From Kingdonia uniflora (taxonomy: Eukaryota; Streptophyta; Magnoliopsida; Ranunculales; Circaeasteraceae): DNA of 64,000 bases. The DNA lies in contig JACGCM010002205.1 of assembly GCA_014058105.1 (NCBI GenBank), forward strand, positions 4,526,001 through 4,590,000, in the 5' to 3' direction. Made by a program: the position numbers and the translations under genes. Positions 53,761 through 64,000 of the stretch are shown here, piece by piece; positions within the stretch are counted from its first letter, which is position 1; each line of letters begins with the position of its first letter. Below the pieces are notes generated by a model. That model did no database searches. It saw only the letters and a list, made by a program, of their open reading frames with translations, and had not been told where the DNA came from.

Positions 53761-54770
53761 GATCATGATAAGGGGAAAGATATAAAAAACCTTACTGAAG
53801 AGGTTAGTTCCGATGAGGCTTTTCTTCTTGCATGTAACAATGTTAACAAATCATGGATAGTTGATTTAGGTGCCTCATTCCATGCTACTACAAACTTAGG
53901 TTTCCTAACCAATATTGTTAAATGCAACTTCGGTACAGTTTTCCTTACAAACAAGAGTGCGCGCAATAGTACAGAAAAGGGAAATACTAGGTTGAAGTTA
54001 GCTTTAGGCGCGACGTTAATTTTAATGAATGTGTGACTTGTACCAAAATTAGGGCGTAACCTTATATCGGTTAGCCAATTGTCTGATGATGGTGGATATG
54101 TAAGCAACTTTGGTGATAATTTCTAAAAGGCCACAAAAGGAGCTATGGTAGTAGCATGGGGCTTAAGGCAAATAACGTTATATACAATGCAAGCCGCAAT
54201 TTCTATTATTTGTGTAATCACTCCGAGGACTGATAGAAGTAGATGGCACAAACGGCTCGGTCATATGAGTGAAAAAGGGATGAAGATAATGGTTGCCAAG
54301 GAAAAGCTAGATGGTCTTAACAAGGTTAATCTTAAGTTTTGTAAAGAGTATGTTCTTGCTAACCATAGGAAGGTTAGCTTCAAAATAACTGGAAGGTCGA
54401 GAAAACCTAAAATGCTGGATCTTGTTCATACAAATGTTTGCGGAACAACCAAGGTATCTTCTCTTGGTAAATCTCATTATTATGTTACTTTAATTGAAGA
54501 TGCTAGCTATTGGTAATCTGTAGGTCTACTTTGTAAAGAATAAATTGGATGTGTTTGATAAGTTCAAGAAGTGGAAGGCTCTAGTTGACACAAAAATTGG
54601 CTTGAAACTGAAGTGTCTTAGGTCAGATAATGGGGGTGAGTACTATAATAACGAGTTTGAAGACTATTGCGCATCAAATAGGATTAGGCGATATAAGATT
54701 ATTCCCGATACACCACATCAAAATGGTATTGCAGAACGTATGAACTGAATCATTAACTAAAGAGCGAAGA
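53760..54770 (+). pseudogene. Cop-2 protease and integrase
   Basis: SWIVDLGASFHAT near 53855 is the protease site with D-S-G changed to D-L-G. RWHKRLGHMSEKGMKIM is the GAG-pre-integrase zinc region. Integrase core: LDLVHTNVCGTTKVSSLGKS, where the first Asp is Asn, LRSDNGGEYYNNEF with the second Asp, and TPHQNGIAERMN with the Glu. One frameshift near 54516-54540. Confidence 0.88.
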
Positions 54771-56130
54771 GTATGATACTCAATGCAGGATTATCAAAAT
54801 ATTTTTAGGCGGATGCGGAAAGTACGGTGGCATACTTGATAAATAGATGACCTTCAACAACTTTGGACTTTAGATTGCCTAAAGAAGCATGGACCGGTAA
54901 AAAGATATACCTTTCTCACTTGTATATTTCCAGTTGTACCACATATGTGCTTGAAAATTCAGATACAGGGACAAAGTTGGATACAATGTCAACGAAGTAC
55001 ATATTTATTAGATATGGTGGTAATGAGTTTGGGTATCAATTTTGGGATGCGAAGCATCAAAAAGTTATCCGCAGCCAAAATGTTACATTTAATGAGGAAA
55101 TTTGATATAAAGACTTCCAAGTACCTGTGGAAAGAAATCGAAGTGAAGCAGCAGAAAGTATCGGCATTGAATTTAAACCCTCTCGAGAAGTTGAAGAAGA
55201 AGTCATGATTGAGTCCGATGTACCGGATCAAAGCGATGAACCTAATAATCTAAATATTCCAATAGCACTTCGAAAGGAGCCAAGAAATGGAAAGTTACAT
55301 AGAGGCTTTAGATGTGAAAGCTTACTATGGATGATGAGATGCATTCATTGTCAGTAAATCAAACTTAGGATTTAGTTTAGTTATCGAAAGGGAAGAAAGC
55401 ATTGCACAACAAGTAGGCATACAAACTAAAATAGGAATCTGATGGTTCAAGGAGATTCAAAGCTAGACTTGTAGTGATGGCTTTCAACAGAAAGAAGGCA
55501 TTGATTTTGGTGAGATTTTTTCTTCTGTTGTGAAGATGTCTACTATTCGGGTTGTGATGAATATAGTTGCAGTTGAAGATTTACATCTTGAGTAGCTTGA
55601 TGTTTAGACAACATTTCACCACAGCAACCTTGATGAAGATATCTATATAAAGCAGCCAGAAGGGTATTCAGTTAAAGGAAAAGAAGATCTAGTGTGTAGG
55701 CCCATAGAGAGCGTATATGGTTTGAAACAAGCATCAAGGTAGCGGTATTTGAAGTTTAATTAGTTCATGTCCAAAAATGGCTATTTGAAATAATATAATA
55801 CGGATCATTGTTGTTCAACTAAGAATACGGGAAACGCATATATCATTTTACTTTTGTATGTAGATGATATGCTAGTTGCAAGTGCCGGCATGGGATACAT
55901 TATCAAGTTAAAGGACTAATTGTCCCAGGAGTTTTCTATGAAGGACTTGGGTGCTACAAAACAAGTTCTTGGTATGCGTGTTATACGAGACAGAAAGTGG
56001 CAAAAATTGACGTTATCTCAAGCTGAGTACATCAACAAAGTACTTAAGCGGCTTAATATGGATGGTCTAAGGTTGTTAGTATACCAATAGGAGGTTACTT
56101 TAAATTGTCAAAACAGTATTGCCCAAAGAT
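54770..56130 (+). pseudogene. Cop-2 integrase tail and reverse transcriptase
   Basis: 54863-55105 is the integrase C-terminal region. RT begins near 55440 (RFKARLVVMAFNRKKGIDFG, EIFSSVVKMSTIRVVMNIVA), continues IYIKQPEGYSVKGKEDLVCR and VYGLKQASR, and has the box LLYVDDMLVAS near 55855 intact. EFSMKDLGATKQVLGMRVIR and LSQAEYINKVLKRLNM follow. Numerous stops. Confidence 0.88.
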
Positions 56131-56640
56131 GTAGAAGGATCTCAATGAGATACGGCAGGTTCCTTATTCATTCGCGGGTGGCATTGATAGGTGAAAGAGC
56201 AATAGTGACTTCAAATTTACATTGGGAAGTAATACGGTTACATGGGCTTCAAGGCTACAAAAGATTGTAGCTTAGTCTACGATGTAGGAAAAATATATTG
56301 CAGTTACGGAAGCTTACAAGGATATGGTTTAAGGGCTAATGAAATAACTTAGTAAAGAACGACATCTTCCTAAGTTGTATAGCGATAGTCAAAGTGCGAT
56401 ACACTTATCAAAAAATACGGCTTTTCACGTTAGGACCAAACATATTAATATTCGATATCATTATATTCGCTCGCTCCTCGAGGACGATGTGTTGAAACTC
56501 GTGAAGATTCATACTAATGTGAATCTGGCCAATATGTTTACGAAAGTGGTGACAATGTGTACAACTTCGATGGTCTTCATGGTGGAAGGTACAGGTAGCG
56601 CGGGTAATTCAATATTGGAGATCTGGAGATGGGTTACGGT
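56130..56640 (+). pseudogene. Cop-2 RNase H
   Basis: The clear part is 56375-56560: MYSDSQSAIHLSKNTAFHVR, TKHINIRYHYIRSLLEDD and VNLANMFTKVV, the C-terminal RNase H signature of copia. The N-terminal half before it is frame-shifted. Confidence 0.85.
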
Positions 56641-56663
56641 AGATTCAATTTCAAGTGAGAGAT

Positions 56664-57324
56664 TGTTGATGAATGAACTTAAAATATATTCGTGGATGTT
56701 CATTAGAGCTTGTGGAACGAACGAGGATCAAAGACAAAAGGAAAATTTGATTTTTTGATATTCTATTCGAATAGACTTTATGTCTGTTCAAATAGAAGAG
56801 GCAAACCATGATTTATTCGAATAAACTTTTGAGTCTGTTCGAATAGACCCAAAGTATATTCGAATATATGTCTCAAAACTTGGTTTATTCGAATAGACTT
56901 TGGTCTCTATTCGAATAGACCTAGTAAACTTAGTTTTATAATTTTGAATAGAAGACGTTGGCTTGCCACGTCATCCGTACTTTGAGTCCTAACTTATTTA
57001 ATAACTTCTCAAGTATATAATGAATACTTAGTATGTTTATTAGGTGATCTTTTGGTGAGTTTAATTTTAGAGAGAACTAGGATTTGAAAAATTCATCTAA
57101 GCTTCGAGGAAACTTGAGAGATTGGATTGTAACTAATTGATTTATAATGGATTGTTCGCGGGGAGTGGTTTTTCACCCGAAAGGGTTTTTCACTTCCCTC
57201 CTCCGACTAAATCCTAGTCATTGTTATTTGTTCATCATTGGTTTATTTCTCGTTTGGCGATTTCTACGTTTCGTTATTATCGTAGAATAGAGACTATAAC
57301 TACCTCTATTCTCTATTCTCAACA
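56664..57324 (+). repeat. Cop-2 3' LTR
   Basis: Preceded by CAAGTGAGAGAT, the copia-type polypurine tract. Perfect palindromes TCTATTCGAATAGA at 56762-56775 and 56906-56919. Confidence 0.9.
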
Positions 57325-57329
57325 CTATA

Positions 57330-58128
57330 GAGAAAGCTTGGTTGAGAGAGAAGATTTTAAACTTTTACCAGATTGCTAATTTATAATTTTAATATCATTA
57401 GGTAAAGAAATTGGGTTGGGGTCGATTTAGTGCCATTAAACCATATCGAGAGAGAATTTAGCATGCAAGTCAATATCAAATCTAAAGTTCAGAACACTAG
57501 ATTTTGTGTTAGCGTCAAGTTTGAAATAAAATTAATGATGATGTTATCTGCGCACCAAATATGGTTATTTTCAAGTCATTTGACGAAGATGAGGGAAATG
57601 TATTTGGTAATGGTGCATTTCGTAGGTGATACTAAAAGTTGAGAAGGATTTGATGAGGACAAAGGGAGAATTAGGAACAACTGAGTGATACAAACCTTAT
57701 CTTATCATTGGAGTTTATATTGGAATTTCTAGTAAGTTTCAGGCTTTCAGCGATACATGATTATAAGATCTTACCCGTACACCGCTTAGTAGTATACTAG
57801 TATATAGCCTAACAAGAGAAAAAGAATGACAACTTTAGCGTCATTTTGCGTTATACAACTCAAACACGCATATTAATTACAACAGCTCATTACATAAACA
57901 ACCAAACCAAACCTTTAAAAAGCATAAATAAAGTGACCAAACCTAGCCAAGTGCCATCAATTTGTACACATGGCATTACAAGGTGGACCCATGTGCCTGA
58001 TAAACATAAATAGCCCAATTAAAATAGAGGAAACAAATAAGACCAAGCTAATCCAACCAAAGAATCCACAAAATAAACACAATGGGTCACGTATCTTTGT
58101 TTTGGCACCGGGAAAAGTCAGTCCAGAT
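57330..58128. other. Non-coding spacer
   Basis: The open frame 57430-57642 has no feature I recognise. Nothing else seen. Confidence 0.4.
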
Positions 58129-58346
58129 TGTTAGGAGTTGGATGTCCTATTGGACTCCTAACAAGCCCATAGGCCTTTAGGGTTTATGGGGATAGTTTGA
58201 GTTGGTTTGGTAACCTATTCAATATAGTTATCTCCTTTTGTATTACAAACAATTTTACAGTTCCCTTGATATCAATAAAAAATATCTCCCTCTGAATTGC
58301 TCTCCAAATATATAAATGTTAATGCTCTATATTATTATATTCCTCA
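58129..58346 (+). repeat. Cop-3 5' LTR (short)
   Basis: About 218 bp. Begins TGTTAGGAGTTGGATGTCC and its first 34 bases fold back on themselves (TTAGGAGT with ACTCCTAA). Followed by CACGTTATTAGCGC, the position and style of the leader seen after short copia LTRs. No partner LTR in view. Confidence 0.55.
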
Positions 58347-58739
58347 GCACGTTATTAGCGCATAAGAAGAGAAAGAAAATTATTCTCCAATCAGCATTTT
58401 CAGGGAAACCTTACGATCAGAGATGTATTTTGCTGATTTATGAATTTAGATTTAAATTTTATATTATCAATGACTTATGATATCTAAATATGATTTAGTA
58501 ACAATTTTTACTATTTTTTCCGATTAAAAATAGCCATTTTGGTGTTTTTAACCCTAGAAATAGAGCTATTTTCAAACAAAAATTATTTACTTTGTGGATA
58601 TCAAATAGTGGCGAGACCAATTTAGTTAGAAAGCCTATCTCAAGATCTTTCCAACGGCATATGGCATGTCTCAGAGAGATGTCTCAATCGCTGAGAAACT
58701 AATAATGAAACTAGGTAGTTTCACGGCCAAAAACGGCAG

Positions 58740-59280
58740 TTTTAGGTCATGATGACGTCAGCAAATAATTAAAAAAATTATTTTTTATTTTATATTTATT
58801 TGTTGATGACATTAGCAGTGGCACATGTCTAGGACATGTGGCATGCTGGCATGACAGCGGGGTCTACAGTGCTGACGTCAGCAGTACACGTATCGAGGAC
58901 ACGTGGCATGCTGACGTAGCATGACACTGGCAGGCACGTATGAGACACGTGCGAGCACATATGGCATGTACATGGCACTTGTGGCATACTTAGCACATGT
59001 GGTATGTAATGTGACACGTGGCAGTCAACGGGGGTGATACGTGGTAGTCACCAGACCGGCCACTAGACGGTCACTGAACCGATGACCGGAGTGATACGTG
59101 GCAGACACGAGCGAGGCAGGTGTGCATGTGTGGCACGTATGACAGACATGTGTAGCTTGTATGGGACATGTGTGCAGACTGTTGACCGGGTCAAACCGTT
59201 CCAGACTGGTCAACCTGGTCCAGGCATTGACCGAGGCCAAGTCAAACTGGTCCAAGACCGGTTCAGACATAAAAATTGCA
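58740..59280 (+). promoter_or_regulatory. Cluster of ACGT-core (bZIP/G-box type) motifs in Cop-3 leader
   Basis: TGACGTCA at 58753-58760 and 58873-58880; CACGTGGC at 58900-58907 and 59015-59022; CACGTG at 58946-58951; TACGTGG near 59036-59042 and 59096-59102. The interval is far more GC-rich than its surroundings and has no coding signal. Binding by bZIP factors is inference from the motif. Confidence 0.5.
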
Positions 59281-60779
59281 ATAAAAAGCCCATTTCTTGG
59301 TTAAATTGAGTCTTATTTTTTAAAAAAAATCCTTTTGACTAGACCTACCCCGTGGAGGACCTATTTTTATTTTTATTTTATTAAAAATATTTTATGAATA
59401 GGTGTCTTGCACAGGAAAGCTAACTCACTTATATAGGATATAATCAAATGGATTAATACCTATTTAAGTATCTTATGATAATACAAATTATCATGATCTG
59501 GGGATCAAAGATAATACAAAAATATGATAAATTAAGAATACGACTAGGAATCATATCTAAATCACAGTTAATTGTCAAAGATAAATAATTAGAGCTCAAT
59601 TGGGAATTGACTTAATCTTATTTCTAAAAATTAGTGTCTGATGGACCAATTTTTCATATCTAGGTATAATTAGATGTTACATGATAACATTTAGAGGCAT
59701 ATAGGTACTAATAGCAGCCTATAGTACACTAGAATGTTAGTTCAAAGACAAACATAATCAACCTATCTTTTGAACCCAACAGACTTTGGGGTAGGACCAC
59801 TTGTCAACTAAACATCTAATACCCCTTATATGCATAGAAAATAGGGTTAGTTGGCTAGAATATACCAATATTTATAGAACTTAAAGGCTTAGAATACTTT
59901 AGTTTTCAGAATAAGGAGCGCAACATCTAGTGGTTTTGAATATCTGTCTCGACTAAGACTCTACTAAAATGTACATTAAGGTTAAGATTGTCATTTTATG
60001 GGGTAAAATTGGGATTTGACGCTTAATAGGATCTCATAAGTATAGAGCCATGAACAGGATTCACTTACAAGTAATGATTCAGAATCTTGTATTTCCTTGC
60101 GCTATATACTATGAACCACAAGAAATGATTGGAAATCTTGTACTTAAAAATTATTTCATAAGTAATAGGATTGGGAATTACTGACTTGAATACTATAAAT
60201 TACCTTTATGCAAGGAATGTTTATCAAGAACTACTACTGGTATTGATCTACATGCATAATAGATGTTGGTGATACTCAAAACTTCGAGTATTTCCCATAT
60301 TGCAATTTCTATTTTAGGTACCAATAAACTTGACCTGTATGGATACTGAAATCTATCTGCTATTACAGAATCTGGAAAAGACTATTGTTAAGAACATTGA
60401 GTCTCTAAATAACAAAGTAGGAGCTTTGCTTGGCGCCTTCGCCTCTATATTCTGGAAGGCCTGATAATGGATTACCTTATACTATGATAGTATTATACGA
60501 CTTTAGCAGAATTTTTATTTGGCAGTGCAACTCTACTATATTCTCACATGGAGAAATAGTTAAGGTAAATAGAGATATTAGAAATATTCTATTACATTTT
60601 CTACGCTTTAAATATTGTGTTTCTGAGGTAATATTTGATAAATTACTGTGCACGCAGACCCAATTCAATTTTTCTCATTTATGAGCAAAACAATGAGCTA
60701 CTGGTTAGGAACCTTAAGCTTATGCATACTAAGAGTAAACATGTGACAGTGTCACATAATATTGTGTCTAGTGATAGGT

Positions 60780-61010
60780 GAAGTTGTTGACAGGATCGCA
60801 ACCGTGGACGAGAGGTGGTAACAATGGCAGTAACCTGAGGTAAGGGGAACAAGAAGTTTACCAATGGACCAAAATAGAATAGGAAGAATTTTAAAATAGA
60901 TACGAGATTTTCAGGTATGGGATTGCAAGGCACCTCATACGATCTAAAGAGATCATCCCCGGACTTATCAAGTGATCACAGCTAGCATAGACTACGCTAT
61001 GGGAGAGTCT
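60780..61010 (+). pseudogene. Cop-3 gag C-terminus (tentative)
   Basis: GRNRGRE-like and RGGNNGSN-like basic, Gly/Asn-rich segments, then a short stretch resembling a broken CCHC knuckle. The upstream gag (59300-60780) is too decayed to read. Confidence 0.35.
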
Positions 61011-61814
61011 GCAGCTTTAGATTCCTCCCATGATACCAATACAACATTGGATAAGGTTCTAAGAATGAACAATAGTAAATTCTCAATAGATGAATAATGT
61101 CACCTAGAGAGCATTGTCAAGTAGTAACTTTACTTGTTGAATAGTAGTAGCTTTGTTTTATTAGTTTTATCATTGACTGAGCTGGGAACTCTTCAGTGCT
61201 TAGTTTAATAGAATCCTCATGACATACACTAGTTTGGTATCCCATCTATGTGAGATTTTTCTTTAATTTTATTTTGTGAATTTATTGTTTGGGAAGTAGT
61301 TAAATTCCATGTATGATAGCTGATCTACTATGTACAATCCGCCTATGGATTTATCTACTCATTGAGCATGACCGATAATCGGATAAGTGGCGGCACATGT
61401 CTAAGAAACATTAGTATCACGTACTCGATCCCTTTAAAATATGAATATATTTCTTATCTAACCTTGTGCATTGGAAATGGCACGAATATCTTTGGTACGG
61501 CCAACATGATATAATTCACTGAGTACATCACGTTATTACTCTCTAACGGTACGATACAGGGTATCTAGTCCACTTTACACACTAGTAAATCCAGGTAGAT
61601 TTTACTAAGTTTAAGGATATACATGATAATGTTTACCACGTAATGACTATCAAAGAAAATAACAGACAAGGTTTTGTGCATTTACTTTATGTCCAATGAT
61701 TAGAACATGCTATTGGAATGATTTCTAATACACACCTCAGGGCTCTAATAGTAAGGAGGATTATTAGGATTATATCTCAACTTCTTTTAAAAGGAGTAAA
61801 GATCTAGAGAGTAT

Positions 61815-62660
61815 ACATATAACAATTTCTTTCAAGGAAAATCTATTATTTCATCCTAGTATGACCAGGCAGAGTAGGATCTTCAGACTTCACTCCAAAT
61901 GCATCCATGGAGAAACGTGGACCTTTCCATCCACATTGTGGCCTACTTAAATATTTATAGCCATAAAAGACGCATCTAGGAGGTAGTCTTACGTTTTCCT
62001 ACTCATAAAATCTAGGAATGCGACGTTAACATGGCTTCTCACTTAGATCATTCCATCCCAGGCTCAGTTCCTAGATTAACCAATCAAAGTCGATCGATGC
62101 GACTTTACGGGGGCTTAAAGAGTGTGACTCACAGGCTTTTGTTAATTATTTTACCGCTAAATGGGATAGATGATTGAGCATCGTGAGTATCTCATTCTAT
62201 ACCCAACTCGGGATTGGCAGATAACCAAATCAAGCGATTTAGGATAATCGTGAGGCCACTGTTATTACGATTACAGCTTTTGACTAGTGTGTGGGATATG
62301 CATTCTTGCTTCCACAACACTAATTGGGGTTCGTCCCATTGAAAATAATCAAATTATTTTTTCCCAAAAGCGACTAGTAGCTGGGTCAGAGCCCGGTGTC
62401 GCTCATCAACGAACATTTGGATGTTCTATACAAGTACCAATCATACCAAAATATATGAAGATGGGACCCTCAACGTTGGCCTGGTATTATGTGGGTTATG
62501 ATTCATATTTATCATTGGATATTTTGAACCCACCAACGACGTATATATTATAGAGCGGATAATTGTCACTTAGATGCGACGAAATTCCCAGTATTAGAGG
62601 GAGATATGATAGTCAATGCTGAGGATGTTTCTAAGAGGTCTTGGAAAACACCATCGTTGT
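61815..62660 (+). pseudogene. Cop-3 integrase
   Basis: RIFRLHSKCIHGETWTF ends the GAG-pre-integrase region; FHPHCGLLKYL and then NATLTWLL and SQAQFLD.PIKVDR give the core in shifting frames. The later part is clearer: IKRFRIIVRPLLL, RTFGCSIQVPIIPKYMKMGP, YYVGYDSYLSLDILNPPT and, after a frameshift, FPVLEGDMIVNAEDVSKRSW. The catalytic triad is not intact. Confidence 0.78.
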
Positions 62661-63039
62661 CTCATCTAGATCCCTATACATAAGTTAGGAGATAATAAAG
62701 TTCAATGGATTACAAACCTCCAATAGGCCGTAAATGAATTGCCAGACACATTCATAGATACTATTGAAGTACCGTAAGTGTTTGTACCTACAAGTAATAC
62801 ACTTACACAGTAGAATATTCTAGGGGAATTAGTAGTGCAAACGAATCTTAGGCTCGCCCTTAGTACGGAGCACCGTTGGAAGAAAGTATTATGAGCTAGG
62901 GAGCTGCAGAATATGTGACAAATATGACAAATGGTGTAGTCGGATCATCAAGGATGGAACCACCCATCGATGAGGCAATAGAAGCTGCGCGACCAGTTGA
63001 TGCATTACGAAACTAGCCCGAGGTGACACATATGTATGA

Positions 63040-63935
63040 TAATAATGAGATATCGATATATTTAATAAGTACAATATAAGATCGTTCAGTAGAGATTTTT
63101 CGACAAGGTATTCATATTCGCTGCTGTACTCGCCATCAAGGATGAGGATTCATAACCAATTATTATAAATAACCGTATGTTGTTATACATTGGCCAAAAT
63201 GAGCATCTAGAACTAAGTGGATCTCAGTTTGCTAGAATAATATGAAGTGATACAATTAAGCCTGTCATCTAAAAATGGAAAAGGTACATAAACATGATTA
63301 ACTCAGAGAGATAATTTGGTCAAGGAAAGACTAGTTGCCCAGAAAATCATTAAGAGATCTGAGATCGATTGTATTATGACCTATTACCCGGTTACAGATG
63401 CTATAACGTTTCAGTACTGATCAGTCTGCCAAGTTGTTAAGGACAAGCAAGACATGTGCCTGATTTAAATACTGCGTATCTATATGGGAAACTAAATATG
63501 GATATCTACATGAAACTACCTAGGAAGGTATAAGCTTCTGGAAGCAATTAAGCCTGACACACGAGGTGTGTACGTAATAAAACTAGAAAAGTTATTGTTG
63601 ACTTGAAGCAATCAAGGCCCATGAGACATAGTAAGTTGACTGAGTATTTGAAGGTCGGGGACTTTATAAATATCCTTATCTGTCCATGCATTCTTATTTA
63701 TAACACAGATATTAGTTTCACTTATCATAACATTGTACTAAATGATTTTGATATCATTAGACCTCCGAGGGAGATCATGAGAGCCGCTGAATACCTTAAA
63801 AAGGAATTCAAAATACAAGACCTTGGGAAATCAAGTAGTGTCTCAATTTACAAATCGAACATCTTGATAGTGGCATACTCATACACTAAGCAATATATAT
63901 TGGAAGGGTTATCTAACAGTTTGATATGGATGTAG
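63040..63935 (+). pseudogene. Cop-3 reverse transcriptase
   Basis: NEISIYLISTI near 63045 is the segment before RT. IYMKLPRKV at about 63505 and then the open frame 63603-63935 follow: FINILICPCILI, NDFDIIRPPREIMRAAEYLK, KEFKIQDLGKSSSVSIYKSN and YTKQYILEGLS, the region after the YVDD box in copia RT. The YVDD box itself is not seen. Confidence 0.75.
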
Positions 63936-64000
63936 CACACGGTGCTAAGTCATTTATTGCGTGTCCATCACTTGGGTGTGGACAACGACATTTTCCACCA

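Larger units (their letters stand above)
52289..57324 (+). mobile_element. Cop-2: full-length Ty1/copia element
   Basis: 5036 bp with 672- and 661-bp LTRs, copia order gag-protease-integrase-RT-RNase H, and a perfect duplication CTATA at 52284-52288 and 57325-57329. The protein style resembles Tnt1/Tork-type copia. Every domain is present but interrupted by stops. Confidence 0.93.
58129..64000 (+). mobile_element. Cop-3: Ty1/copia element, decayed, runs past the right edge
   Basis: A short 5' LTR, a leader rich in ACGT-core motifs, a decayed gag, integrase and RT in copia order. The integrase tail and RT style (TFGC...VP, KMGP, YVGYDS) fit Ale/Retrofit-like copia elements. The 3' part and 3' LTR are outside the window. 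Confidence 0.8.

Noticed and set aside
57430..57642. 70-codon open frame in the spacer after Cop-2
   Set aside because: No homology recognised, no promoter or poly(A) signal placed well, and length is expected by chance.

Overview
This is nuclear DNA from a flowering plant, almost entirely an accessory, retrotransposon-packed region. I see one intact-looking host gene (an intronless RING-H2 protein, 8456-9103) and a dead tandem copy of its 5' part. Everything else that can be named is transposable element: LINEs, Ty3/gypsy elements of Tat and chromovirus type, Ty1/copia elements, a TRIM, and two PIF/Harbinger-like MITEs. There are no bacterial-style operons, rRNA or tRNA genes. The species cannot be named from sequence alone.

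Layout. 1-3715: 3' part of an L1-type LINE, split by a solo Tat-family LTR (1099-1530). 4474-7655: Chr-1, a short gypsy element with TSD CTGAC and a gag-protease-RNase H fusion that lacks RT. 8010-13815: tandem duplication of a RING gene region; copy 1 is intact, copy 2 is broken by a TRIM (9637-10472), a MITE (10766-11120) and a gag-only LTR element, LTR-B (11323-13786, TSD GTAAT). 14761-15870: copia remnant Cop-1. 15871-about 33230: Tat-3, a plus-strand Tat gypsy element whose protease is interrupted by Tat-1, a complete minus-strand Tat element (18491-28165, TSD GACAT). 33230-36305: Chr-3, a truncated minus-strand gypsy element. 37711-38050: second MITE. 38758-39749: 5'-truncated LINE with an 11-bp TSD. 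40169-51582: Tat-2, minus strand, interrupted by Chr-2 (45291-48404). 52289-57324: Cop-2, a copia element with TSD CTATA. 58129-64000: Cop-3, a copia element running off the window.

The most interesting signals: (1) Tat-1 and Tat-2 carry a homologous gene on the opposite strand between pol and the 3' LTR, with its own TATA-like sequence, apparent introns and, in Tat-2, a coiled coil; Tat-3 has a comparable antisense coiled-coil block. (2) Chr-1 and Chr-2 share the same protease-to-RNase H deletion junction, so they belong to one non-autonomous family that multiplied after losing RT. (3) LTRs of both gypsy and copia elements carry arrays of palindromes centred on TTCGAA. (4) The TRIM LTR carries a plant snRNA-type upstream element and TATA at U6-like spacing. 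(5) Tandem arrays in the Tat elements look like a 37-38-bp monomer that became a roughly 75-bp two-part repeat in Tat-1.

Nearly all element ORFs contain stops or frameshifts, so they are annotated as pseudogenes. Element names (Tat-1, Chr-1, Cop-1 and so on) are local labels, and lineage assignment rests on motif recognition, not on a search.
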